Made by a program: the position numbers and the translations under genes
Part shown: positions 8,808 through 17,334 of the stretch, one piece after another
How the letters are laid out: each line of letters opens with the position of its first letter
Numbering within the stretch: position 1 is the first letter of the stretch
Notes under the pieces: model-generated
What the model saw: the letters and a program-made list of their open reading frames with translations, nothing else
What the model was told of the DNA's origin: nothing
The model's database searches: none
Source: Silvimonas iriomotensis
GTDB taxonomy: Bacteria > Pseudomonadota > Gammaproteobacteria > Burkholderiales > Chitinibacteraceae
Direction of reading: 5' to 3'
NCBI RefSeq assembly: GCF_014645535.1
Contig: NZ_BMLX01000002.1
Span: 248,001 to 312,000 of the forward strand
DNA length: 64,000 bases

Positions 8808-10160
8808 ATGCAACACCCTGATGTGGATCTGTTTGTAATTGGTGGGGGTTCCGGCGGTGTGCGTGCCGCACGGATTGCCGCCAGTCATGGCGCCAAAGTG
8901 GCGATCGCCGAAAGCGCCAACTTTGGCGGCACCTGCGTCAACCGGGGTTGCGTGCCCAAAAAGCTGATGGTGTGCGCCAGCCGGTTTCCGGATCAGTTCA
9001 AGGCCAGCCGGGGTTATGGCTGGTCGCCGGCGGAGTCCGTTTTCAGCTGGCATGATCTGATCACCCACAAAGACACCGAAATCAGCCGACTGGAGGGCAT
9101 ATACCGGACCAACCTGGAAAAATCCAGCGTTGCCATTCATGCCGATCACGCCGAGATCATCGACGCCCACACCATTGAACTGGGCCGCAGCGGCCAGCGC
9201 ATGACCGCCGCCACCATCCTGATTGCCACTGGCGGCCACCCTACCCGGCCGGATTTTCCGGGCAATGAACTGGCGATCACCTCTGATGAAGCCTTCCACC
9301 TGCCAGAACTGCCCGAGCGCGTGCTGATTGTTGGCGGCGGCTATATCGCGGTGGAATTTGCCGGCATCTTTGCCGGACTGGGCAGCGAGGTCACGCAGGT
9401 GATCCGTGGCGATCATCTTTTGCGCGGGTTTGATGTGGAGGTTGCCGAATTGCTGGCCGAGCACCAGACCCGGCGCGGCATCAAGCTGGTCCGCGGGCAA
9501 AGCCTGCAGCGCGTGATGCAGATTGCCGACGGCCTGCGCGCCACCCTGAGCGACGGCCTGACGCTGGATGTCGACACCGTCATGCTGTGCACTGGTCGCG
9601 CGCCCAATACGCGTGGTTTGGGGCTGGCCAGTGTGGATGTCAAAACCAATGAACACGGCGCGATTCTGGTCGACCACCATGGCCGCACCAGCGTACCGTC
9701 CATTTATGCCATTGGCGACGTGACCGACCGGCTCAACCTCACCCCGGTGGCCATCCGCGAAGGCCAGGCCTTTGCCGACCGCCACTATGGCGGCCTGACC
9801 GTGCCGGATTTCGATTATGAAATGGTCCCGACCGCAGTGTTCTCCACGCCGGAGATCGGCACTGTGGGCCTGCCTGAACACATTGCCCGCCAGCGTTACC
9901 CGCAGCTGAAAGTGCTCAAGACCCGGTTCCGCGCGATGACGCAATTGTTTGGCGGCCTGGAAGACCAGGTGTTTGTCAAAGTGCTGATTGATGGCCCGAC
10001 TGACAAAGTGGTGGGTTTGCACCTGCTGGGCGAGAACACCGCAGAAATGGCGCAACTGATTAGCGTGGCGCTGACGGCCAATGCCACCTGGGCCGACTTC
10101 AGGCATACCGTGGCGCTGCACCCGACAGTAGCTGAAGAAATTGTGACCTTGAAGGGCTGA
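8808..10160 (+). CDS. gorA: glutathione-disulfide reductase
   Basis: A 450-residue FAD/NADPH pyridine-disulfide oxidoreductase. The FAD Rossmann motif GGGSGGVRAARIAA is at the N-terminus. The redox-active pair C43/C48 lies in GGTCVNRGCVPKK, the second dinucleotide motif is VGGGYIAVEFAG, and AIGDVTDRLNLTPVAIREG is the FAD-binding end block. The C-terminal dimerisation domain ends with HPTVAEEIVTL, which contains the active-site His-Pro of glutathione reductase. It keeps cytosolic glutathione reduced. GGGAGG-type Shine-Dalgarno text sits upstream. It faces the alcohol dehydrogenase gene convergently. Confidence 0.94.
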   Translation: MQHPDVDLFVIGGGSGGVRAARIAASHGAKVAIAESANFGGTCVNRGCVPKKLMVCASRFPDQFKASRGYGWSPAESVFSWHDLITHKDTEISRLEGIYRTNLEKSSVAIHADHAEIIDAHTIELGRSGQRMTAATILIATGGHPTRPDFPGNELAITSDEAFHLPELPERVLIVGGGYIAVEFAGIFAGLGSEVTQVIRGDHLLRGFDVEVAELLAEHQTRRGIKLVRGQSLQRVMQIADGLRATLSDGLTLDVDTVMLCTGRAPNTRGLGLASVDVKTNEHGAILVDHHGRTSVPSIYAIGDVTDRLNLTPVAIREGQAFADRHYGGLTVPDFDYEMVPTAVFSTPEIGTVGLPEHIARQRYPQLKVLKTRFRAMTQLFGGLEDQVFVKVLIDGPTDKVVGLHLLGENTAEMAQLISVALTANATWADFRHTVALHPTVAEEIVTLKG

Positions 10161-10169
10161 CGGCCAACT

Positions 10170-10204
10170 GCAGGGGGATGATCGCAACCTGCGCCATCCC
10201 CTGC
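10170..10204. terminator. possible shared stem between convergent genes
   Basis: GCAGGGGGATG pairs with CATCCCCTGC around a 14-base loop (one bulged G) in the 54-bp gap between gorA and the alcohol dehydrogenase gene. There is no T run, so termination is uncertain. Confidence 0.35.
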
Positions 10205-10214
10205 GGCGTGACGT

Positions 10215-11231
10215 TTACATATCCAGCACCACCCGATACCGCGCCTTCCCGTCGCGCAGATGCTGCATGGCATCGTTGATTTTCGCCACCGGGTAATGCT
10301 CCACCATCGGCACGATGCCATGGCGGGCGCAGAACGCCAGCATGTCGGCAATCACGGCGGGGGAGCCGGTTGGCGAGCCTGAGACATCCATCTGTTTCAG
10401 CAACAGGGTAAACACCGTCAGCGGCACCGGCGCCGGCACCGCGCCGACAAAGTGCAAACGCCCTTGCGGCCCCAGCGTGCCGATAATGGCGTCCCAATCC
10501 AGATTGACATTGGCGGTCACCAGCAAGAAATCCAGCGAGCCAGCGGCGGCCTTGAGTTCTGCCGGATCAGTGCTGACCACCACCCGATGCGCGCCCAGCT
10601 GGCGGGCTTCGTCATGCTTGCGCGCCGACGAGGTAAACGCGGTCACCTCGCAGCCCCATGCGCTCATGAAGCGGATGGCCATGTGCCCCAGGCCGCCAAT
10701 GCCGATCACGCCAACGCGGCTGGTCGGTTTGACGTTATGCAACACCAGCGGCGCAAACACGGTAATGCCACCGCAAAACAGCGGGCCGGCGGCGGCAGGA
10801 TCAACGCCTTCCGGCAGTGCAATCGCCCAGGCCCAATGCGCGCGGATACGGTCGGCAAAGGCGCCATGACGGCCCACAATGGTGGGCTCGACGTCGTTAC
10901 ACAAATGCTGATTGCCGCCGATGCAAGAGTGGCAATGCATGCAGCTACCACGGTTCCAGCCCACGCCAACACGCTGGCCTGTCTGCAAGCCCTTGACCTG
11001 ACTGCCCATACGGACAATGCGGCCCACCGCTTCATGGCCCGGCACAAACGGATAGGTGGTCATGCCCCAATCGTTATCGATCATCGACAGATCAGAGTGA
11101 CAGATGCCGCAGTAGTCAACTTCGACCTCGACTTCTTCGTCGCCCAGCTCCCCGGCGTCAAAGTCCAGCGGTTGCAACGGTTGGCCTGCGGCCGGGGCGG
11201 CCCAGCCGTGAAATGTGTTGTCGCTTGCCAT
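10215..11231 (-). CDS. zinc-dependent alcohol dehydrogenase (cinnamyl-alcohol/YahK type)
   Basis: A 338-residue medium-chain dehydrogenase. It shows the catalytic zinc block YCGICHSDLSMIDND near residue 40, then GHEAVGRIV, a structural-zinc segment with CMHCHSCIGGNQHLC, and the NAD(P) motif GIGGLGHMAIRF. The CAD/YahK branch reduces aldehydes with NADPH. The frame extends to 11258, but the ATG at 11231 has GGAGA eight bases upstream and is preferred. It is monocistronic and convergent with gorA. The physiological aldehyde is unknown. Confidence 0.9.
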   Translation of the reverse strand: MASDNTFHGWAAPAAGQPLQPLDFDAGELGDEEVEVEVDYCGICHSDLSMIDNDWGMTTYPFVPGHEAVGRIVRMGSQVKGLQTGQRVGVGWNRGSCMHCHSCIGGNQHLCNDVEPTIVGRHGAFADRIRAHWAWAIALPEGVDPAAAGPLFCGGITVFAPLVLHNVKPTSRVGVIGIGGLGHMAIRFMSAWGCEVTAFTSSARKHDEARQLGAHRVVVSTDPAELKAAAGSLDFLLVTANVNLDWDAIIGTLGPQGRLHFVGAVPAPVPLTVFTLLLKQMDVSGSPTGSPAVIADMLAFCARHGIVPMVEHYPVAKINDAMQHLRDGKARYRVVLDM

Positions 11232-11330
11232 GAAAGTGTCTCCGGGGAAGAAGGTCATCCCGCACTTTAGGCAGAGGCCGGCCCTTTAGCCAGGCGTTTT
11301 ACACAGCGCTCAGGCGCACTGTTTTTGCAC

Positions 11331-11364
11331 TTTTTACGCGGTCATCCCCGTATTTTTACGCGGT
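11331..11364 (+). promoter_or_regulatory. direct repeat TTTTTACGCGGT x2 upstream of the PTS-IIA-like gene
   Basis: TTTTTACGCGGT occurs at 11331-11342 and again at 11353-11364, 22 bp apart (about two helical turns), 80 bp before the next gene. It could be a regulator-binding pair; no known motif recognised. Confidence 0.35.
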
Positions 11365-11443
11365 GTTTATATGGCGTTTCATACAGTGGCATTGCCGCCG
11401 CAAGCACCCCGCGGCGGCATCCCGCATTACACAGGAAAACACC

Positions 11444-11941
11444 ATGTCCTCACTGGCTGATCTGTGCCCGCCCTCCAGCATCTTGCTGGATGTTCCGGCC
11501 CGCACGGTAGACGATTTGTTTGAACACGCGGCCTGCTTTGCCGAACATCACTACGCCCTGCCGGCAGCCCTTGTACTGCACAAACTGCAAGACCGGGAGC
11601 GCCTTGGCAGCACGGCACTGGGCCGCGGCGTGGCCATTCCGCATGCCCGTATCGACGGGCTGGATCACCCGGTCATGATTTACCTGCGCCCCACCTTGCC
11701 GCTGGATGCCGACACCCCGGACGGCAAAGGGCTGAGCGAATTCCTGTTTTTGCTGATGCCGGCCAAAGCGTGCCAGCAACATCTGCAAGCGCTGGCCGAT
11801 GTCGCCGCCGCCTTGCATCTGCGCGATTTTCGCCAGGCCCTGCGCGATGCGCGCTCTGCCACGGCGGTGCACCGGGTGCTGGCCACGGCGCCGGTTCATG
11901 TGTCCCTGCAGCGCCACGGTTTGCTGGAGAACGCATCATGA
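11444..11941 (+). CDS. PTS EIIA (PtsN/fructose type)-like protein
   Basis: The 165-residue protein has the EIIA-2 domain signature: RERLGSTALGRGVAIPHARI, in which H67 would be the phospho-accepting histidine, then FLFLLMPAKACQQHLQALADVAAALHL. Such proteins accept phosphate from NPr/HPr in the nitrogen PTS or act as regulatory modules. It is not beside rpoN, hpf or other PTS genes, so it is an orphan paralogue of ptsN. The ATG at 11444 is preceded by ACAGGAAAA; longer in-frame starts lack a ribosome site. Its stop overlaps the next start by ATGA. Confidence 0.82.
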   Translation: MSSLADLCPPSSILLDVPARTVDDLFEHAACFAEHHYALPAALVLHKLQDRERLGSTALGRGVAIPHARIDGLDHPVMIYLRPTLPLDADTPDGKGLSEFLFLLMPAKACQQHLQALADVAAALHLRDFRQALRDARSATAVHRVLATAPVHVSLQRHGLLENAS

Positions 11942-12150
11942 GCCGTCTGCGATACCCGGGCCAGTTTGCCCTGCCACAACAAGATCCGGCACCGCCGGAA
12001 CAACTGGCGCAAGCCGCCAGCGGCGCCGAGTTCAACGAGCTGCCCGGCATGCGCCGCTGGCTGCGCTACACCACGGCGTATTTTGAAGATCGCGCGGTGA
12101 TCTTCGGTAGCGATTTTCTGGTGCATCGCCAGCGCATTGTGCGTTTCTGA
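11938..12150 (+). CDS. small hypothetical protein coupled to the PTS-IIA gene
   Basis: A 70-residue open frame begins at the ATGA overlap with the preceding gene, which strongly suggests translational coupling. The sequence is polar and aromatic-rich at its end (RRWLRYTTAYFEDRAVIFGSD) and has no membrane helix or recognised domain. A hairpin terminator follows 38 bp later. A longer upstream extension of this frame lies inside the IIA gene and is a shadow. Function is unknown; coupling suggests it works with the IIA-like protein. Confidence 0.6.
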   Translation: MSRLRYPGQFALPQQDPAPPEQLAQAASGAEFNELPGMRRWLRYTTAYFEDRAVIFGSDFLVHRQRIVRF

Positions 12151-12187
12151 TTTTTCTTTCTGATTTTTCTTCCTGATCTCCCGCCTG

Positions 12188-12232
12188 GATCGCCCTCTCA
12201 CCAGTCCTGACGTGTGGGGGCGATCTTTTTTT
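12188..12232 (+). terminator. terminator after the PTS-IIA operon
   Basis: GATCGCCC and GGGCGATC form an 8-bp stem around a 22-base loop, followed by seven T. The rest of the 12,151-12,437 gap holds no gene; TATAGT at 12351-12356 is a possible -10 for the pilin operon. Confidence 0.75.
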
Positions 12233-12497
12233 GGGCCTACGCCTTCTCCAGGCTGACAGCATGATTTCATGGCGGGTTCAGGGCAGCGCTTTTTCCGGCA
12301 TTTATCCACTTTTCATAAACGCGGCGCTGCTCGCTGTCAGATTCTGGCGGTATAGTCCCTGCTACACGTATTAAAAAAAACAGCTCGCCGGGTAGCGCGA
12401 CAGACACATTTCTTGAACTGAACAGTTTGGGGAATTTGTGACGCGCCAGTCAGTCTGTACCCACACGAAGCCATATCAAACAGAGCCGAACGCCGCC

Positions 12498-12968
12498 ATG
12501 ATCACATCGCCCCGCACCGTATTTCGCCCCTTTACCCTTGCCGGCTTTACGCTGGTTGAGGTGATGGTGACGATCGCTATCGTCGCCATTCTGACCGCCG
12601 TGGCACTGCCAACGTATCGCAATTACATCGTCAAAAGCCACGTCAAAGGCGCGGGTGCCGATCTGGTGGCGCTGGCTCTCGTGATGGAAAACCAGCACCA
12701 ACTGACACTGACTTACCCCACAGGCTCCAACCTCGGTACGAGTTCCAGTACCAACACCACCAACTTTACGGCGTTCGGCCCGGCTGAATCGGCCATGTTT
12801 GCGTATTCGGCCTCGGTCACAGCCGGTTCAACCACGGCGTATACGCTGACCGCCGCCGGCCGCAGCGGCCAGGTGGTGTCGGGCTGCACACTCACCCTGA
12901 ACAACACCAACGCGCGGACGATTTCGGTTGCAGGCAGCCAGGCCTGCGGTGGCTTGTCCAGCTGGTAA
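12498..12968 (+). CDS. type IV pilin-like protein (PilE family minor pilin)
   Basis: A prepilin of 156 residues with a leader ending TLAG and a mature N-terminus FTLVEVMVTIAIVAILTAVALPTYRNYIVKS: Phe1, Glu5 and the hydrophobic pilin helix. The globular part is rich in Ser/Thr and has a C-terminal pair of cysteines (SGC and QACG) as in the PilE disulfide loop. PilD-type peptidase would cleave after the Gly. A GTG at 12438 with GGGGA upstream would give a 36-residue leader; the ATG at 12498 gives a normal 16-residue one. First of five pilin genes with overlapping ends. Confidence 0.85.
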   Translation: MITSPRTVFRPFTLAGFTLVEVMVTIAIVAILTAVALPTYRNYIVKSHVKGAGADLVALALVMENQHQLTLTYPTGSNLGTSSSTNTTNFTAFGPAESAMFAYSASVTAGSTTAYTLTAAGRSGQVVSGCTLTLNNTNARTISVAGSQACGGLSSW

Positions 12969-13486
12969 TGCCCATGTCGACGCGAGCATCGCGCGGGTTC
13001 ACCATGGTCGAATTGCTGATCAGCCTTGTGGTGCTGACCATCCTGCTGTTCATGGGGGTGCCTTTGACCATGCAGTGGGTGCGCTCATCCAACCAGCAGG
13101 CCGGGCAGACGTTGTTTGTCAAAGGCATGGCCATGGCCAAGTCGCGCACGTTGCGCAATAGCGCCGGCGCGCAGCAGAACGAGCCCGCGGCCTTTCTGTT
13201 GTTGAGCGGCGGTAATGTCGTTTGCGTGCAGGAAGCCAGTTATTCAACGGCGGCCAGTGCCACTAATGTGCCGCGCACGCCAGGCAACAGTTTTAGCTGT
13301 AGCGGATCGGTGTGGACCGGCACTTTGCCGTCCGGCACCACCGGCCTGCTCAATAACGCGGCGACGCAGTGTGTCGCGCTCAACAACGCGGGTTTGCCGG
13401 TGAGCACCACGCTGGGTGGCACCAGTTGTGGCACCGCCGCCAGCTATCAGGTTTCGGGGATGTCCAGTGCGCTCACGCTCAATTGA
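12968..13486 (+). CDS. FimT/GspH-type minor pseudopilin
   Basis: A 172-residue prepilin with a short leader (MPMSTRASRG) and a mature end FTMVELLISLVVLTILLFMGVP carrying Glu5. The globular region has VVCVQEASYS and further cysteines, as in the GspH/FimT family, which with PilV, PilW and PilX forms the priming complex at the tip of type IV pili. Its ATG overlaps the previous stop (TAATG). Second gene of the operon; it overlaps the next gene by 20 bp. Confidence 0.85.
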   Translation: MPMSTRASRGFTMVELLISLVVLTILLFMGVPLTMQWVRSSNQQAGQTLFVKGMAMAKSRTLRNSAGAQQNEPAAFLLLSGGNVVCVQEASYSTAASATNVPRTPGNSFSCSGSVWTGTLPSGTTGLLNNAATQCVALNNAGLPVSTTLGGTSCGTAASYQVSGMSSALTLN

Positions 13487-13889
13487 CCGGCCCTGGCGGC
13501 AACGCGGTGCCACGCTGTTTGAAGGGCTGATCGCCATGTTGCTGGTGGCCATTGTCGGCGTGGGGCTGACGTATATCCTGTCGCGCTCCGCCTTGAGCCA
13601 GACCACGCTGAACGTGCAGAACACGGTGATCAATCAGGTCAGAACCCAGCTGATGCAAAGCGGCGGCGGCATGCGCGGTCTGTGCGGCGTGACCAGCCCC
13701 ACCCCCATTCCGGTCACGCTCAGTGCCTCTGCGGTGAGTGTCAGTACCAGTTTCAGTTGCAGCGTGATTCAAGGTTCGGTCACGGTCGGCAGCAGCACCC
13801 AGCCGGTCTTCATCCCCAGCCTGAATACCGCCACCACCGATAACGCCGGTTTGCTGGGTGGATCGCTGACGCTGGGGAATGGCTCATGA
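13467..13889 (+). CDS. PilV-like minor pseudopilin
   Basis: About 140 residues. The peptidase site is RQRG/ATLFEGLIAMLLVAIVGVGLTYILSRSAL, with Glu5 in the mature protein. An upstream ATG at 13416 exists in frame, but the GTG at 13467 with GGGGA seven bases before it places the start just inside the preceding gene, as expected for coupled genes, and gives a leader of about 13 residues. The C-terminal part is Ser/Val/Thr-rich with two cysteines. Assigned to the PilV position by order and by the helix; sequence family confidence is moderate. Confidence 0.78.
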   Translation: MRSRSIDRPWRQRGATLFEGLIAMLLVAIVGVGLTYILSRSALSQTTLNVQNTVINQVRTQLMQSGGGMRGLCGVTSPTPIPVTLSASAVSVSTSFSCSVIQGSVTVGSSTQPVFIPSLNTATTDNAGLLGGSLTLGNGS

Positions 13890-14632
13890 AAACGGGGCCC
13901 TATACCGCACAGCGTGGCTGGACCCTGACCAGTCTGATGGTGGGCATGGTGGTGTCGATGCTGGTGATCATCGCCATGCTGTCGCTGTACCGGATCGGGG
14001 CGCGCATGACGTTCGATCCGGTCAACGGTATGCAGCCGGTGGCCTCGCAAGACCGTCAGGCCACAACCGGTTTGCTGACTGCGCAAAACCAGCTACAAAG
14101 CGCCGGCTTTGGCATTAGCGGTGCCAGCAAGACCAGCGACTTTGTCATCGTCAACACGGCCAGCGGCGTCAGTTCTGCCCAGACCCTGCCCAGCAGTGGC
14201 GAGGTCTCTGGCACGGCGGTGTACTGGGACAGCAACACCACGCCAACCGGCACGGCGACCTGGGTTTGCCAGGGCCTGATCAGCCAGGCTTCATCCACGA
14301 CGCCTGTGACCTGGAGCCTGTCATTGGTCCAGGCCAGTTCCAGTTGCAACCCGGTGGCCACCAAGTGGAACACCACCACCTGGAGCAGCACCACGGTGCT
14401 GGCCAGCGGCTTGCCGGCAGCTGTCACCTTTACCGCCAGTGCCAGCGCTGGCGCGTGCTGGCCGTTTGGCGCAGAGGTCAATACCGCCAGCATTCCGCTG
14501 GCTGCGGGCTCTGTGGTGTCGGCGCTGGCCAGTACCCAGTCTGCCAGTGCCGGTTTGTCCGTGCAGATGAAATGGTCTACCAGTACCGGCAACAACAACT
14601 GGTCCAGCTGTCTTTCCAATTTCACCCAATGA
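13886..14632 (+). CDS. PilW-like minor pseudopilin lacking Glu5
   Basis: A 248-residue prepilin: leader MKTGPYTAQRG, mature start WTLTSLMVGMVVSMLVIIAM. By position and size it is the PilW component of the tip complex. The residue at +5, normally Glu in pilins, is Ser here, and +1 is Trp, both unusual. The globular domain is rich in Ser, Thr and Trp (WVCQGLI, WSLSLVQASSSC). It starts at an ATGA overlap with the previous stop and its own stop overlaps the next ATG. If Glu5 is needed to neutralise the neighbour's N-terminus, this subunit may sit at a special position. Confidence 0.8.
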   Translation: MKTGPYTAQRGWTLTSLMVGMVVSMLVIIAMLSLYRIGARMTFDPVNGMQPVASQDRQATTGLLTAQNQLQSAGFGISGASKTSDFVIVNTASGVSSAQTLPSSGEVSGTAVYWDSNTTPTGTATWVCQGLISQASSTTPVTWSLSLVQASSSCNPVATKWNTTTWSSTTVLASGLPAAVTFTASASAGACWPFGAEVNTASIPLAAGSVVSALASTQSASAGLSVQMKWSTSTGNNNWSSCLSNFTQ

Positions 14633-16509
14633 TGATGGCCATGCGACCGCGTCCTTTGCACTTTGCCCGTATCCACACCCAGCGCGGGATTGCCGCCATC
14701 TTGCTGGTGCTGATGGTCGGCTTGTCGCTCAGCGCAGCCGTGCTGGGCACCATGTATTACGTCCATAGCGAGCAAGACAGCGCGCTGACCGCCCACAGTG
14801 CCACGCAAGCGCAGTTGAAGGCCTGGACCGGGGTGGAAGCGTTTCGCCAGTATCTGTACCAGGCCGGCCAGACCGGGGCCAGCGCGCTGACGGTGAACAG
14901 CCCGATCTCGCTCACGGGTTTGCCGGGGATCAGCGGCCTCGTGGCCGCGGTCAGTAACACATCGACCAGCTGCGTCTCTTCTGCGGCCACGGGCTCGGTG
15001 CAGGGCACGCTGGTCACTGCCAATCTCACCGGCAGCAGCGGCGGCGCGACATCGACCGTGCAAGCCATTTATTGTGTGATTGCGGGCAGTGCCGGCAGCA
15101 GCAACAGCATTACCAATGCCATCAACTTCAATCACGACGTGACGCTGGGCGGCAGCATCAATTTCACCACCTCCACCAGCACCGCAGCGGCGGCGGTGAT
15201 CAACGTCAACGGTTCCTTTACCGCGACCAGCATTTCGCTGACCGGGGTGCAGGTCATCAATGCCACCGGCAACGTCGCCATTGGTAGCAGCGCGCAAGTC
15301 GGGACCATCAACTCCAACGGTACGGTTGCGCTGAGCGGCAGCGCCAGCGCGGTGACCATCAATGCTATCGGGGATGTCACGCTGACGGGCTCGGCACACG
15401 CCGACTCGGTGAACACCAAGGGCAGTGTCACCATGGACAGCAACTCGATCGGGACACTGAAGGCGCAAAAGAACCTGACCGTCACCAGCAGCGGCACCGT
15501 CACCACCGGCACGATTGGCGGCACATTGAGCAAGCCCAGCTGGAACAACGGCGTGAACGTGACGGTGCAGAGCAACTACACGGTGCCGGTCAACCCGGTC
15601 TCGCTGACCAGCCAGCAGATCGACGCCAACCAGCTGCAATCCGTCGCCAACTACATTTTTGATGTGGATAGCAGCGGGTATCGCAAAGTGACGGTCGCCA
15701 ATGTTAATGGCATCACCAATGGCACTTACTATCTGGGCAACTACGACAGTACCCACGTGGATTATCTGTGCACGGCGCTGGCGAGCGGCTCCACGGCATC
15801 CTCCCCGACCTGCGGCACGCCCGCGGTGGGCTCGGCCGTGACCATCTGCAAGGGGTACTCCACCAGCAATACCTGCTTTAGCTACAACACCAGCACCAGC
15901 ATGTGGAGCATCAACGGCACCAGCATTGCGCAGGGTGTCGCGTGGTTCCATGGCGATCTGACCGTGGGCAATGGCACGTACTACAACACGTTCATCGCCA
16001 CCGGCAATATCTCGACCAGCGGCAGCGATGTGGTCTACGCCCCGGCTTATGCCGGCTACAACGGTGTGGTGAACGGCACCACCTATGCGCCGACCGGGAT
16101 TTGCGTAAACAATAACTTTGCCTCCCGGTGGCCCACCAATCTGTGCACCCCGGCCGCCAGCCCGACCACGTTCAACTACAGCGCCACTGCCGTGGCCAAC
16201 TACGCCTTCCTGGCCGGTAGCGCCACCAATGGCGTGTATTCCGGCGGCAATGTGTCGCTGGGTTCCAGTACCGTGGTCTACGGCAGTATCCTGGCCAACA
16301 ACCAGTTCAACAGTAATGGCAGCACGACGGTCTATGGTTACGTGACGGCCTCGGGCAGCACTGCCGCCAACAGCCTGGGCGCCAGCACCACCATCAACCT
16401 CAGCGCCCTGCCGCCGGCGTATCAGCCAGGTGCCGGCGTGGGCACCGGCGGGGGCAGCAGCGCCGCCACTGCCGTCACCTCAAAGGTGTTGTGGACCCGT
16501 TATCTGTAG
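14629..16509 (+). CDS. PilX-like pseudopilin with very large beta-rich C-terminal region
   Basis: A 626-residue product, three to four times the normal PilX length. After a leader ending HTQRG the mature start IAAILLVLMVGLSLSAAVLGTMYYVHSEQD matches PilX/GspK-type pseudopilins, without Glu5. From about residue 60 to 600 the chain is Ser/Thr/Asn/Gly/Val-rich and contains short strand-turn repeats (GNVAIGSSAQVGTINSNGTV, ALSGSASAV, DVTLTGSAHADSV, SVTMDSNS), a pattern expected of beta-solenoid or bactofilin-like folds. Several cysteine pairs lie in the second half. No PilY1 gene follows. It probably sits at the pilus tip and may work as an adhesin (inference). Starts at ATG 14629, overlapping the pilW stop. 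Confidence 0.78.
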   Translation: MMMAMRPRPLHFARIHTQRGIAAILLVLMVGLSLSAAVLGTMYYVHSEQDSALTAHSATQAQLKAWTGVEAFRQYLYQAGQTGASALTVNSPISLTGLPGISGLVAAVSNTSTSCVSSAATGSVQGTLVTANLTGSSGGATSTVQAIYCVIAGSAGSSNSITNAINFNHDVTLGGSINFTTSTSTAAAAVINVNGSFTATSISLTGVQVINATGNVAIGSSAQVGTINSNGTVALSGSASAVTINAIGDVTLTGSAHADSVNTKGSVTMDSNSIGTLKAQKNLTVTSSGTVTTGTIGGTLSKPSWNNGVNVTVQSNYTVPVNPVSLTSQQIDANQLQSVANYIFDVDSSGYRKVTVANVNGITNGTYYLGNYDSTHVDYLCTALASGSTASSPTCGTPAVGSAVTICKGYSTSNTCFSYNTSTSMWSINGTSIAQGVAWFHGDLTVGNGTYYNTFIATGNISTSGSDVVYAPAYAGYNGVVNGTTYAPTGICVNNNFASRWPTNLCTPAASPTTFNYSATAVANYAFLAGSATNGVYSGGNVSLGSSTVVYGSILANNQFNSNGSTTVYGYVTASGSTAANSLGASTTINLSALPPAYQPGAGVGTGGGSSAATAVTSKVLWTRYL

Positions 16510-16613
16510 CGCGTATCAAACGCCGGGCCAGGGGCAAACTGCAATGGTCCGGCCCCCGGCTGGCGGGCACAATCTGTCGCGATGATCGCCGCTGTTTTTG
16601 AAGAGAAACGCTT

Positions 16614-17189
16614 ATGCCACTGAGCCCGCCCGTCGCCCGTCAGCACTACCACACCCGCCAGATCCAGTGTCAGGGCTTCCTGCGCGATGACGGCTTGTGG
16701 GATATCGAAGCGTCCATCACCGATACCAAGGGCTACCCGGTCTCGTTTTACGATGGCCGGCAATTGCCGCAGGGCGAGCCCTTGCATCTGATGCAGGTAC
16801 GGCTGACGCTGAACGATCAATACGAGATCGTCGCCGTTGAAGCCGCGACCGAGCACTCGCCGTACACCATTTGTCCGCAGATTGCGGGTGCCTACCAGCG
16901 CCTTGTGGGCTTGCGCATCGGCCCGGGGTTCAACCGCAAAGTGCGGGAGCTCTTCAAGGGCCGCGATGGCTGTACGCATATCACCGAACTGCTGGGCCCG
17001 ATGGCCACGGTGGCTTTCCAGACGGTGTCGTCCGGCCTGCGCAAGCGCGAGACGCCGCAACCGGCAGTCGGTCCGCGCACCACGGCGCAGGCGCGGTTGC
17101 TGACGCGGCTGATTGATTCGTGCCATGGCTGGCGTAGCGACGGCGAACCGGTGCGCGTGCAGTTCCCGGAACACTACACGGGCGACTGA
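16614..17189 (+). CDS. DUF2889 protein
   Basis: A 191-residue cytoplasmic protein whose first half (RQIQCQGFLRDDGLWDIEASITDTKGYP) and later block CPQIAGAYQRLVGLRIGPGFNRKVRELFKGRDGCTHITELLGPMATVAFQT define DUF2889. That family is widespread in proteobacteria and of unknown function. Conserved cysteines are in CPQ and GCTH. It is separated from the pilin operon by 104 bp containing inverted GC-rich sequence and probably is not part of it. ATG at 16614 follows AGAGAAACGCTT. Confidence 0.85.
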   Translation: MPLSPPVARQHYHTRQIQCQGFLRDDGLWDIEASITDTKGYPVSFYDGRQLPQGEPLHLMQVRLTLNDQYEIVAVEAATEHSPYTICPQIAGAYQRLVGLRIGPGFNRKVRELFKGRDGCTHITELLGPMATVAFQTVSSGLRKRETPQPAVGPRTTAQARLLTRLIDSCHGWRSDGEPVRVQFPEHYTGD

Positions 17190-17334
17190 TCTAATCCGCG
17201 GCTGTAAAAACCGATACCTGGTGCATCGCACAAATAATACTTGCAAAATAAGTCAGACATGACAGACTGAAGCTTTCTTGGTTACATCACCCATACAAAG
17301 CACAGATGTTTTGTGCTTCTGTTCAGGAAAGCGC

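Noticed and set aside
14056-15951. 631-codon minus frame opposite the pilin genes
   Set aside because: Opposite strand of the PilW and PilX-type genes; composition is that of an antisense shadow.
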